Source of the DNA: Selaginella tamariscina
Taxonomy: Eukaryota > Streptophyta > Lycopodiopsida > Selaginellales > Selaginellaceae
Direction of reading: 5' to 3'
Length of the DNA: 64,000 bases
Assembly: GCA_003024785.1 (NCBI GenBank)
Contig: PUQB01000008.1
Span: 312,868 to 376,867, forward strand
Shown here one piece after another: positions 1 through 12,429 of this stretch. Numbering within the stretch: position 1 is the first letter of the stretch; every line of letters begins with the position of its first letter. Position numbers and translations under genes: made by a program. A model generated the notes under the pieces. That model saw only the letters and a list, made by a program, of their open reading frames with translations. It had not been told where the DNA came from and did no database searches.

Positions 1-1240
1 TTATGAACTTAACGGTGCCTGTTGAGTCCGCTTCTGTTAGCAAGCATTAACCGGGTTAGTCTTTTTTTTCTTTAGCGTCTTGTTTATATAGCGAGTTTTG
101 CAAAGTTGCTTATGTATATTCTAAGTATATAAATATTTGAGAAACTCAATGTTTTCATAATACTTAACTGTATTATGAGTATCATGGTAGCTATTCAATA
201 CAAACCGGTTTGTTTATTGTAAGTATATGAATACATATAGTTGTTTTAGTTATGCTTGTGTATGAAAACACACACAACAAGAGCAGAGACAAGAAAATAC
301 TAAGAATATTATGCAGGATGTATATTGTTAAGTATAATCATGTTTAGATGAACTCATTTACTAAAATTAAAGTTGAAATTCCATGTTTTAGCGTACAGCT
401 TTGACATGTCAAATAAAATATTATTAATATTTTTTAATATTTTACAATTATAAATTTCAACTACATAATTAAGACATAATTTTTTATTATTATATTAAAT
501 AAAATTTAAGGCTAAATCATTTAATATAGAATGTTATTAATTTTGATAACCTTAAACATAGAATGTTATTAGTATATTATAATTTTACTACTAAAATAAA
601 ATTTAGATCATCCTAATTTTGTGAAGAATATATATAAGTAAATTTAAATACATATATAAAGATTTATTTGTTTATATCTTTTATTTCTCATAAATAATGC
701 TTTATATATTATATAACATAAATTTGAAATATAAAAGTAACCAAGCCGTGAAATTGTTTGTCAAACGTATATATATGTTGTGTGTGTGTGTGTGTGTGTG
801 TAACAATATTTATAGATATATACATTGTTTATAAATATGAACATATGATTATGTATAATGAATATATATATGTGTGTGTACATGTATTTTTTGATATTTC
901 ATGATAATATCAATATAATTATTTAGAATTCTTTTTAAAACTTTGAAGTTCCAATTCCAAGACTTTATATCTTAATGCTTTTAAAGTGTAACAATGTTTT
1001 TTTAACTCTAAGGATTAAAATTTTCAAGTAAGATTTATTGTTTTTATTTTAAAAAAAAGTAATTGAGGTTTTGTAATAAATACTAAGCAATAAAGCTAGA
1101 TGCCTATTGTTACTTTGTCTTATAAATATTACTTTAATATATTTTAATATAATCTTTAATAATTTATTTATATTTATAACATACATATGTATATTCTGAA
1201 TGCATATTGTAAAGTATACAAATATATAATATGCATGTGT
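1..1240. other. AT-rich intergenic DNA
   Basis: Very AT-rich sequence with no convincing coding region. It holds a short TG dinucleotide run at about 779-802 and many short ATAT tracts. Base composition changes abruptly near 1,240, where GC-richer retrotransposon sequence begins, so this looks like the junction at which the 3' end of element A was lost. Confidence 0.6.
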
Positions 1241-1244
1241 GGTG

Positions 1245-2749
1245 ATGGTTGCCTCGCGTAGCGCGATCACCCTTCAGAGCTTTGCCTCGAACCTTGCCTT
1301 TTAGCTCCCGAACCTGCTTGAGCTGACCCTCTAGGTCCTGCGCCAATTCTCGCAAGTGTTGCAACTCATGTTCCCTTGCCGCGAGGAGTTGGGCCTGTAG
1401 CTGGGTGTGTACTTCTAGCTCCCTGATGGTTCGTGTCGAGTCCTGCGGTTCTTCGACTGGTTGGCGCTCCGCAAGTGGGGAGACAGTCACTAGAGCTCCG
1501 TACGACTCGGGCGTGGGTCTCTCTGAGGAAGATGCGAGGATGATTTCGAGCTGGGTGGTGGCTCGGTGTAGCTCTTCCTTGGCCACGGCTAGCTCTTGGT
1601 GAACCCGGCTGAGCTTTGCTTCGTGATGCTCAAGTGTGGATCCTAGCTCAAAAACCTGTCGCTCCTTCTCTGCCATGACCTACTCAAACTCCCATTTTAG
1701 TTGGTTGTGGAGCTTTTGGATGTGGTTATACTTGATTTGTAGCTGATCCAAATTGTCGGTTAACTATTGACACGTCTCCTCTGCTTGCTTCCTCTCGGCC
1801 TCCGCGATGTCCCAAAGTTGGATTCCCTTGATGAGCTGGTCCGAGTACTCCCGGGCCTTCTTTTGAGCGGTTCGGTAGTTATCCGTGAGCTCCTGTATTA
1901 TTGCGTCGTGCTCCGCGGTAGCCCCTTGAGATCCAACCCATTGTACACCGCTATGGATTTCTGGACTTGGCCGAAGGCCTTGGACAGATCCATATGCACT
2001 GTAGAGGTCCATAGCCCCTTCGCATTGAAGTGTTTGTACGTCCCCTTCAACACGTTGCCTATGTCTTCCTCGCTATTCACTTCGTTGGCTTGTGAGGGGC
2101 CGGCGGGGCCCTCCCCTATGTTCTGTAGGCCTTGGGTTGGTGGGGCCTCTAATCCTAGAGTTGCCAGTGGGGACACTGTGGTGGAGGCCCTTTGATCCTT
2201 TCCCCACGGTCCTCTTCCCCTGGCTTGCTCCACAGGGGAGTCTTCTCTCGCACGTTTTCGCAAAGACTCCAGAGTGTCCAACTGTTTCCCTTCTTCGGTT
2301 TGGTTGGGGCCCGCATGTTCTCCTGCCCCTGATTCCCCGATAGTGCCTGAGTAGAACTGCTTCGGTAGGAGAATCGGAGTTCGATTGACTATCCAGGCGA
2401 TCATCATGCTGAGGTGGCCCACCGTTGTGAGCCTTTGTCCGATTCCCTTTCGGATCCCGTTGATGCCGCTGGTCAGGGCTGGTATCATGTAGTGCCTGAG
2501 GTAGTCCGCCCAATCCACTGCAACTCCTTCCCAGGCGTTGCAGAGGGCGCTCGCCAATCGTGTGGCAACCTGCCTCTTTGTCCTTCCGGTGAACATAAAC
2601 ACCGTAAGCACCAGGAACTCGTCCACTTCGTCCCCTTCCTGTATGGAGAGTCGGGACATCGCGATTTCATTCCGGTTGGTGGGGAACCACTGGTGTTTGG
2701 GTTCCCCCAGGTCGTCCAGGAGTATGCCGTTTTTCGGTAGACAGAACAT
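1245..2749 (-). pseudogene. Extra 3' ORF of element A with C-terminal coiled coil
   Basis: Downstream of integrase on the same strand lie three minus-strand reading frames (2,749-1,898, 2,012-1,764 and 1,676 to about 1,245). They read as one broken protein of roughly 480 residues. The first part is globular with hydrophobic helices, followed by a low-complexity acidic, Gly and Pro linker. The second and third parts are Glu, Gln and Leu-rich with heptad-like spacing, typical of a long coiled coil. I do not recognise the family. Additional ORFs after pol are known in some plant Ty3/gypsy lineages, so it is probably an accessory element protein and not a host gene. One frame change and one stop separate the parts. 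Confidence 0.55.
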
Positions 2750-3449
2750 TGCGGCCAGCTCGTTGAGATCAATGCAGAAGCTCGCAGAGCCGCCTAACCT
2801 GAATCGCAGCTCCTCTCGCTTGGTTTTCCCTATCTCCAGCTGTACGGTCTGGATGAATTGGCTGGCTCATGCTGCGAATCTGGGCTTCTCTACTTCTCCC
2901 CAAGGGGCATCAAAAAGTCTGAGCAGTCGCATCTGCTTTCGCACCCTGCGCACGTTGGGCTACGAGTGCCACGCTCCTATCTTGGCCTTTGTACCGCACC
3001 CGAACGTGCTAGATGGTCACCGGCTTGTTCTACGTGGTCCACTCCATCGGGGAATTGGTCGATCTTCCTGTGAAAAGTGGCATGCCCTGGCTCACCCCTT
3101 GTTGTCTTTTTGAAGATGGTGCCTACATGGTGGCCTACCTCGCTGGATACGGCTGGCGCGTCCTTCCATGCGCCATAATCAGGGCCTTCATGGTGCCGCC
3201 TGCCATTATTGCCCCGTTTTATGTGCTCACGCATGTGGTCCACCCTCGTGAACCATGTGACCTTGTGAGCTGGCCACTTGTGTGGGACTAGAGTCCCGCT
3301 CCCCGTTGGGTGCCCCTCCCCTGGTCCTTAACACCGCTACTTCGGCCATGCCTTCCCCCGAAGGCTCATGGGGTTTACCTCTCTCTCTTGTTCCCTCCAA
3401 GCCAGTGTTCTTGTTGGGTGAACGTATAGCTTGAGATGGTTGCTGTTAA

Positions 3450-4400
3450 CCTTCTATTGCAACGACTGCCCATTGGCCCCTAGGAGAATCATGCCATTGT
3501 CGAAGGTTTTTAGCACCTCATATGGTCCTTTCCACCCTGGTCAGAATTTGCCTTTCCGGAGTGCATGTGGTTTCTTGAACCATCATACCCACTGCCCTGG
3601 TTTATATTCTCAGAGTTTCTTTTTCCTGTCTTTAGTTTGTTTGGTCTGCTGTTGTCAATTTTCTCTCGTTAGCTGTGCTAGAAATCGTACTTCATCCAGT
3701 TGCTCTAACTGTTCCAGTCTTTTTCGCACAGCCGCTGGTTCGTCCGTGATCTTGTGGTCCAGGCTCGTCCGTAAGCTGGGTATGGTGAACTCCCATGGCA
3801 TGATGGCCTCCAGACCATAAGCTAGCTAGAAGGGTGTTGCTCCTGTTGCGGTTTTGAACGTTGTCCGGTACGCCCATAACACTGATGGTAGCATTTCTTC
3901 CCAACGCCTGGGTTCCCTGTGGCAGAGCTTCTCAAGATGGTGACCAGCACCTTGTTTGTGGACTCAGCCTGTCCATTCCCCTGTGGATAGTAGGCTGTTG
4001 ATGCGATGCTTGATGACAAATGCCTTGACCAATTCTCGGACTGTCTCGTTGATGAAGTGGCTCCCTTGGTCGGACACCAGCTCCAGCGGGCATCCGAACC
4101 GTGTCAGAATGTTTGTATAGATGAACCTTGCTGTCTGTCCTGCCGTTGCGTCCTTGAGTGCCTTCTCTACCCATTTTGTGGCGTAGTCCGTTGCCACTAC
4201 TATGTACCTAGAGTGTGTTGTGTGGGCCTTTGGGTTGATAGGTCCTACAAAGTCCAGGCCCCACTTCTCAAATGCCGCCATTCCTGCCGAGGGGTGGTAC
4301 TCCATGCCTTGGCCTGCCGTGGGTTTGCCTATTCTTGACAATCGGTACAGCTCCTTGCTACCTTGGTGGCGTCCCAAAGATTGTTGGCCACCAGAGTCCA
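3450..4400 (-). pseudogene. Element A integrase, broken
   Basis: The frame at 4,377-3,964 carries an integrase catalytic-core pattern: WGLDFVGP, then VATDYATKWVE, then a VSDQGSHF motif with the second catalytic Asp. The core continues in another frame at 4,019-3,822, where AYYPQGNGQAE carries the catalytic Glu region. Further frames down to about 3,450 hold the C-terminal GPY-like segment. This would have been the enzyme that inserts element cDNA into chromosomes. At least two frameshifts separate the segments, so no functional protein can be made. Confidence 0.85.
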
Positions 4401-4799
4401 GTCTGTAGGATCTTCCTGGTGTTTTTGTCTCCCCGAAGTGTCCTGCCCCTGGTCCTGCGTGAGTGCCTCGACAATCTCGGGGATTTCAGAGTCAGTGGGC
4501 ATCTCTGGAGTATGTCATCCCTCCCTCGCTTGTAGAGCTGATCCTTGATCAGCTGGATCGGTAAACACCTTTGAGCCAGCTCTGTCTATGTGTCACCGAT
4601 GTGCCGGAGAGGCTGTGTAACCCACTGATGAGGTAGTGCTGTATTGGTCGTTGCCACTCTGGGACGTCTGGGCCGTCCTTGGTTTGGTGGTTTGTGGCAC
4701 TATGCCTTGGTCAACAATTGTCCGAAAAGGTCAGTGTCTGGTATGTCGAGCAGATCGGCGGTTTGCTGGTTTCACTGCTCGTTATTCGGGAGAGGAGGT

Positions 4800-5990
4800 C
4801 AGTGATACGTGTAGTTTACCTGCCTTATGGATTACAGTAAACTCGAACTCCTGCAAGAGGAGTATCCACCGCGTCGGCCTCCCGGTGAGCTGTGGTTTGT
4901 TCACAGGTACAGTAGGGCGTGGTGATCTACGATCAGTATGAAATGGTTACCCAGAAGGTAGTGGTGAAACTTGGATACCCCGTAAATGACTGCCATGCAT
5001 TCTTTGTCGGTCGTCGAGTAGTTGCGTTCGGCGCATCATGAGTCGACTTCCGTATGCTATGGGTTGAAACATGCTCTCGTTGTCCTTCTGAGACAGACCG
5101 CACCCGCCGCTATGCTTGAGCCATCCGTCTATAAATGGAACTGGCAGTTCCAATCCGGTGGAATGAGGATGGGTGCTTCCACCAGTTGGCGCTTTATGTT
5201 TTCAAAGGCTGCCTGCCAGTGGGTGGTCCATTCGTACGAGCTCCCTTGGTGAGTAATTCAGTCATTGGTTGGGCCCTATCAACATACTTCCGGATAAACT
5301 TACAATAGAACCTGCTTTCCCCAGGAATCTTTGGAGTTCCGTGATGTTCTGTGGAGGAGGCATTTCGGCCAGTGCTCGTACTGAACCTGGGTCCACCGTG
5401 ATGCCTTCCTTGAAATGATGTGCCCTAGCAACTTCCCCGCGGTCATGCCAAATACGCACTTTGAGGGGTTAAGAGATATCCCATATTCCTGGCGCACTGG
5501 AATACCCATTCCAGGTGCGTCACATGGTCTTCTGTTGGTCCGTAAGTTGTGAAGTCGTCCAGGAATGCCCAGCAAAATCTGCGAGGTTGTCCGAGAACAC
5601 CGTTGGACCAACCTTTGAAACATGGCTGGAGCGTTGCAGAGTCCAAACGGCATAACTCTGAAGGCGTAAGCTCCCTAATCCGTGATGAAGGCAGTTTTGG
5701 CTTGGTCGTCCACTGCGATCGTCACCTGATTGTATCCACTGAAGCCGTCCATGAACGAGTACATCTCTGGCATGCCATATCTTCTAGAATGGCCTCTGTG
5801 AATGGAATAGGGAACGGGTCCTTCTCCGTGGCGGCATTCAGCCTTCGGTAATCTACGCAGATTTCAGTCGGCCGTCTTTCTTTGGCACGATCACAATTGG
5901 TGACAACCATTTGGATTCTCGATGGGGTAGACAAAGTCCGCTTCGAGCCACTTGTTGATCTCTTGTTTGGCTTTTCGGGTGTAGTTTGGG
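4800..5990 (-). pseudogene. Element A reverse transcriptase and RNase H, broken
   Basis: On the minus strand 5,934-5,722 includes the reverse-transcriptase segment CVDYRRLNAATEKDPFPIPF. Frames at 5,653-5,300 hold the 'MPFGLCNAPA' palm segment, and 5,459-5,262 holds the connection segment before RNase H. RNase H-like sequence (QPIAYGSRLM) follows at 5,153-4,947. The segments lie in different frames, so the polymerase is dead. Order and spacing are normal for Ty3/gypsy pol. Confidence 0.8.
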
Positions 5991-6331
5991 TTGATGCGGT
6001 AGCATTGTTGCCGGCTGGGTCGAGTGTCGGGTTTTAGTTTAATTCAGTGCTGGCACAATTCCGGCGGTACCCCCTTAGGTCGTGATAGGTCCAGGCGAAT
6101 ATCTCTTGTATCTTCGGAGACAGTCGGTAATCTGCTCTCCTTTGATGTGAGCGTTAATATTTACTAGTCGGGGTTTTCGTTGGTGCCTATGTTGACCTGC
6201 TTGACCGCTGCTTCGGGAGTTATGTTCCACCCATACATTGGTTTGCTACGGTACTCTTCCTGGGCGAGGGGGCTAGACTCCTCATTTCCTTCCACAGAAC
6301 AGGCCACTTCGGATTTGAGCTTCCGGAGTGT

Positions 6332-6880
6332 CTACACGGTTTCTAACCAAGTCATTAGGTACGTAGCGACCGACTCGTACTTCCTGTCGAGGATCACCTC
6401 TCCTATGACGAATAGCTCTAGCAAACACGCTAGGATGGCCGCTTCCTCCTCATCATCCAACCCCCCCCAGTCCGGGAGATGGTATTCCTGGGGTTGGGAC
6501 TCCGAGGGTGGCGCCGGGACTTGTCTTGCAGTGATGGATACAACCCCCTCCTTGACAAGAAATCGAATATGCTGCTTCTCCCAATCATGTTGTACCCTTG
6601 CCCCAAAGGCACGGCCGACCCAGGAGTAAGTCGAACCCTCCTTTTGCATGCATGTCGAGGACGACCACGTTTATCAGGAACTTGATGTCTAGATCCTAAT
6701 GCTTACCTTCCTCATGATGCCCTTAGGGACCACCTTGGTTTGGTTCGCCATGCGTATGAGGAAGGGTGAGGGCTCCGGGGTGGCATTCCCAGTTGTTGAT
6801 GGAGTTCTATGGACATGATGTTCACGCCTTGATCCCCCATCTATGATTACGTTGTGGACTGTACGGCTTGCCATCTGAAC
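6332..6880 (-). pseudogene. Element A protease and protease-RT linker
   Basis: A retroviral-type aspartic protease core with the motif VIIDGGS lies at about 6,830-6,870, with an unusual Gly after the catalytic Asp. The frame at 6,649-6,332 continues with a segment resembling the protease C-terminus (QHDWEKQHIRF) and a Glu/Asp-rich linker. Element B is inserted just upstream in coding order, at 6,891, separating this protease from its gag at 14,130 and beyond. Confidence 0.65.
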
Positions 6881-6891
6881 GGTATGGCCGG

Positions 6892-7658
6892 TGTCGAAGG
6901 AAAATCATTCGGGGACTCGTATGTTCGGGACTTGATGGCTTTAATGATAGCGCATCGTAGTAGTCCTTGCTAATGATTACACACATGAATAAAAATAGAA
7001 AAGAAAGGAAAACATGAGATGAAACTCATGACACGAAAGATACACTAACTAATTTTTATATTTCATCATAGGAGCACACACAAAATAATGTCATCACACC
7101 TATTTACAAAGTAAGAAGAAAAGAAGAAGAAACTAGAGACTCTTCTCTATATCTCTATATCTATATGTGTCCTCTCTCTTGAAACCCTTGAGCCTTGGTT
7201 CCTTATATACCCAAAATAATATAAAGAATGCATGTAGGGTAGGGTAGGGATGTAAGAGAGGGTGTAAGATGGGGGTTACATAAGAATAATGGTAGGGGGT
7301 TATGGAAGAAGGTGGGCTTGACCCATAAATGATGGGGGTTATGGAAGAAGGTGGGCTTGACCCATAAATGATGGGGGTTATGGAAGGGGTGACTTAACTT
7401 TGACTTGGGAAGGTGACTAGGAAGGTGCATGGAAGAAACAAAGAAAATGTGCATGGTCAAAGCAGGCACTAATCATATGGATTAACATAATAATGTTGAC
7501 TAGTTTGACCATGCAAGAAAAGACAAAGAAGGTGAATAGTAAAGTGAAAATGTAGACGTATAATACGAGTAGAAGACTAGTATAATACGAGTAGAAGACT
7601 AGTCCACTACATGCATACCAGGGGCTACCAAGGTGATGGTCCAAATTTTCCCGTGACA
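6892..7658 (-). repeat. Element B 3' LTR
   Basis: Long terminal repeat starting TGTCGAAGG and ending CCGTGACA on the plus strand, matched by 13,352-14,119. Inside it are two tandem copies of a 39-bp unit at about 7,296-7,380 (GTGGGCTTGACCCATAAATG in each) and two copies of a 22-bp unit containing ATACGAGTAGAAGACTAG at about 7,559-7,602. A G-rich tract resembling a polypurine tract lies just inside the element next to it (about 7,659-7,670, GGGTGGGAT on the minus strand). Confidence 0.95.
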
Positions 7659-7717
7659 TAAATCCCACCCAAACAACACGCATTGCCACGCGATGCGGGT
7701 TGTTTGAAAACTCATAG

Positions 7718-10700
7718 CTACTGTCGAACATGAAAGCGCTTCAACCTGTAACCATTAACCCGTGTGCCATGCTGTTCTCCATCCAAGTTTGCCAAAAGAT
7801 ATGACCCATTCTTATAAACCTCCACAATGATGAAAGGTCCATCCCATCTTGGTAAGAACTTCTTTGAGAAGGTCTTATCCAATCGACTATCATATCGCAT
7901 CACTAAATCACCCACCTTGAGTGGTCGTTCTCGAATCTTCTTATCGAATTTGGCCTTCCACTTCTGCTGCATTGCCTCCACAAGTTGCAAGGCTTGTCTT
8001 CGTGATTCATCCATGCTCTCCAACTGAACCAACCTTGCTTGCAATCCTCACCATCTCCAAGCCCATGCTTCAATGCTAGACGCAAGCTTGGTATTTCCAG
8101 CTCAATTGGGAGTATTGCTTCTATACCATAAACTAATTGAAATGGTGTGTACCTGGTAGCAACTTTGTGTGTTGTCCTGAAAGCCCAAAGTGCTGCTGGT
8201 AACCACTTGTTCCAATCCTTCTTATGATCCACCGCAAGCTTAGCTAATATATTGCACAACACTCCATTTGTTCGTTCCACCAGTCCATTAGCTTGAGGGT
8301 AATAACTTGTTGATTGTCGCCGTGTGATGGACAATTGAGAAAGAAGAAGCTCCACCACTTCATTACAGAAATGAGAACCCTGATCTGTTACTATCTCTAA
8401 TGGGCACCCAAACCTGGTGACAATGTTCTGGATGATGAAATTTGTTGCGACCTCCTTGGTACAAGCTCGAACAGAGACTGCTTCCACCCACCTCGTTAGA
8501 TAGTCAGTACCCACAATAATGTATCTCTTTTGTGAAGAAGCCACTGGCAAGGGACCAACAAAGTCTATTCCCCACTTCTCAAATGGACCTGTTGGTAAAA
8601 TAGGATGCAAAGGTCCCTTGTACAGCACTCTTCTTCCAAAAGTCTGACAAACCTGGCAAGTCCGACACCACTCCTTAACATCCTTGAAGAGGGTCGGCCA
8701 ATAATATCCTGCATTGACTATCTTCTTGGAAGTGTAGTCGTGTGAGAAGTGTCCACCGCAAAATCCTTCATGGCATTGCTCCATGATCTGTTTTCTCTCC
8801 TGACGACCCACCGCTCGTCGAAGCACACCATCTCGCCCTACCCTATAAAGTAACTCACCCATTACCATATAAGGTCGAGATTGTCGCATGATCGTCTTCT
8901 TCTGGGTTGTTGTACATCCTTCTGGAAACTTCCCATCCATCAAGAAATTGTAGACTTCTTGATAATCCTCCATGTCGGGTGAAAGAGCACAAACTTCCAA
9001 AAGATAATGGAACTTCTCAATGTCACCTTGGTCCAACATTTCTGCTAAACCTGCTCTTGTGCTCTTCTCATGTTGAAACTCAAAATCATACTCAGCCAAG
9101 GTCGTGATCCACCTAGAAAACTTCCCTGTGAGCCCAGGCTTATTGGCAATGTACTTAAGTGTTGCATTGTTGATGAGGAAAACAAAGTGGCCCCCACAAG
9201 TAATGCTTGAACTTCTCCACTGCATATATGATTGCTGCTTGCTTCTCCAACAATGGGTAGTTGAGCTCTGGCCCTTGTAATTGCCTTCCTGCATAATAAA
9301 TGGGAAACAAGTATCCGCTTCTCCCTTCTGCATCAGGATCACAGTGATTGAAACTTCTCCAACACTGAGATTGACATAAAATAACTCTTCCCATTTAGGT
9401 GCCACCAAAATCGGATGTGAACTTAGTGCGATCTTAAGCCTCTCAAATGATGCTTGGCATGAAGAAGTCCATTGAAATGCAACTCCCTTACGAAGTAGCT
9501 GGTTCAATGGATATGCCATCTCTGCAAATCCCTCCACAAATCTACGATAGTACCCTGCCAACCCTACAAACTTTCGTACCTCCTTGACACAAGTCGGAGT
9601 TGGCAACATGAGTAGCTTGTCCACCTTGTCTTGACTTGGCTCAATGCCATCCTTTGAGATCACATGTCCTACTAAGGTGCCCTTAGTACTACCAATCTGA
9701 CATTTTTCCGGGTTCAAACATCCTTTTGCATCATCCATCCTTTGGAATGCTAGTTGTACCTTCTCCAAGTGGCTCATCCTATCGCTATAGATGCAAAAGT
9801 CATCGAGGTAAACCCTAATGAATGAACCAAGATATGGTTCAAACACCTTGTTCATCAATCGTTGAAACGTTGCTGGAGCATTTGTGAGTCCAAACGGCAT
9901 CACCCTATACGCAAAGGTTCCCCATGGTGTGGTGAAGGTAGTCTTCAGTTGGTCCTCTTCTCGAATCCTGACTTGGAAATACCCAGAGTACCCATCACAA
10001 AATGTGTACATCTCATGCCCTGTCACTTCATCCAGTATCTCATCCATGAAAGGAATGGGGTGATGATCTCGATGTGTGCCATCATTTAATCGTTTGAAGT
10101 TGACACAAACTCGCCACTTACCATTTTTCTTTGGGGCTACCACCACAGGAGAAACCCAATCTGACGTTTCCACCTTAAAAATGAAATCCGAACGCTGTAG
10201 CTTCATGAGCTCCTCATAAACTATGCTCTGTTTCAAAGGACCCATCCTATAAGCCTTTTGTGCAACTCCCTTCATACCTGGTTTAAGTGGGATCTCATGT
10301 TGCACAATATCTACTTGACGAAGCTCCTCATATGATGTCGCAAACAACTTGGGGAACTTCAATAGCATGCTCATGTATTGCTCCTTCTCCTCAGGAGTCA
10401 AACTTGAACTAAGCATCTTCTCCAAAAGAGCTCGTCGCTCCACTTCCTTTGCCTCAAACTTGTTGCCACTACTTGCTTCCTGCCCCTTTTCAACAACCCC
10501 TACTACCCCTCCTTGAGCCTCCTGCTCCTGGGTGAGTTGTTGATCATAGACCTCATGTCTATCGTGAGGCTCCACACGCGTAGCAACCTTAGGAATCGCC
10601 TTGAGGGCATACAATTCCTTCTCCTCTTGCTCACTCTCAGAATCTGAGGTTGTCACCTCACTATTACTGCTAGAATCATATTCCTCACTGGAAGATGACT

Positions 10701-11328
10701 CCTCATCTACAACCTTTGTTGTGTTCTCCTTGATGGCTATTGTCACTCGTCTTGACTTATGACCAATAGTCATCTCCCCCTTTTTCCAATAATTCTTAGC
10801 ATCAACCTTATAAAGCCAAGGTCGACCCAAGATCATAGGATAACCATGTGCATCCCGTCGTAGTTGCATGACATGCACATCTATAGAGGTAGTTATCCCG
10901 TGCACTGTGATCGGCAAGTCAATAATCATTCCCACTGGCTTGACACGTCGATCATCGGCCACCCTAATCCTCCAATTCGATGGTTGGTTGCACTTGAGAC
11001 CAAGTTTCTCCATCAACCAGCTACTCATGACATTGATCTCTGCACCACCATCTACTAAAACACGTTGCACACGTATTCCATCTACTACCACATCCACAAT
11101 TGGTGCCACGGCATTCGTATTGGATTCTCTTGTTATCATTTGTACATTTCGCATCACCTCATCCTCACCACTAGGACGTACCTTCTTTGCACGAGTACTA
11201 ATCCCTTGTCGAAGCTCTCTCCTCAAGCTTGGGCATTTTGACAATAATTGTGCAACTGTAATGTTGGCACGAGTATCTCCTAGATCCTCGACAATTGAAT
11301 ATTCCTTCTGCCCCTTGCCAATCCCCAT
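7718..11328 (-). pseudogene. Element B pol polyprotein (protease, RT, RNase H, integrase)
   Basis: The ATG at 11,328 opens a frame of more than 1,100 codons. An aspartic protease lies near residues 90-130 (VLVDGGAEINVM, Gly in place of the usual Thr/Ser after Asp). Reverse transcriptase follows with [13 protein letters not shown] and the catalytic YLDD box. Integrase has an HHCC zinc finger, the D,D core (WGIDFVGP, VTDQGSHF) and STSYYPQANGLVE with the Glu. The RNase H stretch is open in another frame at 9,394-9,155 (SGYLFPIYYAGRQL), so two compensating indels interrupt it. Another shift near 8,044 moves the C-terminal GPF-containing part (8,044-7,718, RWDGPFIIVEVYKNG) out of frame. All catalytic motifs are present but the frame is broken at least three times. 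Confidence 0.9.
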
Positions 11329-12427
11329 ATCCTGTATACCAACCTTACGTCGTGGCTTGGTACCTTCCTTCCTTTTTTCTTGCTTGCACGTGTCTCCACT
11401 TGTTCAGGTTGCTCCACTTGTTGCTCCCCTCTGGCTCTCTTAAGACCTAAGAGATCCAAGTCACCTTGCTCGGTTGTTAACTCCACCAAATGAACACTAG
11501 GTTGGTCCCTCTGTTGTGGTGCAGGAGTTGATTGAGGTTTCTGAGGACACTCATTTGCATAGTGTCCCACCTGTTTACATGTAAAACATGTCACCTGTGG
11601 TCGTGGTTGTTGACATTCAGTGGCATAGTGACCTTGTTGTTTACAAATGTAACAAGTGACATTAGCTCGATCCCTGGGTGGCCTTGGAGGTTTTGGTCCT
11701 GTTGGCTTTGCTTGAAGCAAATGCAACTTGAGTTCGTTGAGATCTGAAGTTAATTTGGCAATACTACTCTCCAACTCAGATGATTTGACTGGAACGGTTG
11801 CAGGAATCACAACTTGGGGTGTTTGTAGAATTGGTGCCAACCTTGGTTGTGGTGCTACGTTGAGATTGAGGCTTCATCAAAATCCATGAGAAGTGCCTCC
11901 TTTTTCATAGCAATCTTCACAGCTTCCTGCAAGTTACTAGGCTCTTTGTTCTTTACCTTCTGGCGTAATACCGGCTTCAATCCAGTAAGAAACTTGTTGA
12001 ACACCAATGCATCTATCCCCACAGCTGGTTTGGACTCCTTGGATGCATCCTCCTGTCCTTCGGAGGCCTCCACTCCCAAACCACTTCGTAGCTTACATTG
12101 GAGTTCCAACACACGCTCACTGAATGCCTTGACACTCTCTTCTTCACTTTGCCTCAATTGATCCAATTGCTTCATAACCTCATCCAATGTCTCTGGCTTT
12201 CCATACTCTCCTAGAAAAGCCTCACTCAACCTCTCCCAACTAGCCTTAACATCACTAGTTTGACGTTCAAACCACTTCAATGCTCCATCCTCCAAAAAGG
12301 ATGGTAGAAGTTCTGCCCAAGTGGTAGAACTTCTATCTCCATTCGAAATGCATGCTCGCTTAAATGAACGTAAATACCTATCTGCATCCTCATTTTGCAG
12401 ACCATGATATACTGGAATAGACACCAT
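11280..12427 (-). pseudogene. Element B gag with two zinc knuckles
   Basis: The ATG at 12,427 opens a capsid-like frame of 190 codons (12,427-11,855) with the retrotransposon gag core (DGALKWFERQ, FLGEYGKPETL). One frame shift later, 11,840-11,280 encodes the nucleocapsid part with two CCHC knuckles, CYICKQQGHYATEC and CFTCKQVGHYANEC. Gag packages element RNA into particles. The frame offset to pol at about 11,330-11,280 (a 48-bp overlap) would fit a -1 ribosomal frameshift, the usual gag-pol arrangement. The earlier shift near 11,860 looks like a one-base deletion. Gag starts two bases after the stop of the preceding RNase H frame. Confidence 0.88.
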
Positions 12428-12429
12428 CT

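Noticed and set aside
10868..11443. Plus-strand frame of 191 codons
   Set aside because: Antisense shadow of element B protease and gag, which have clear motifs on the minus strand.
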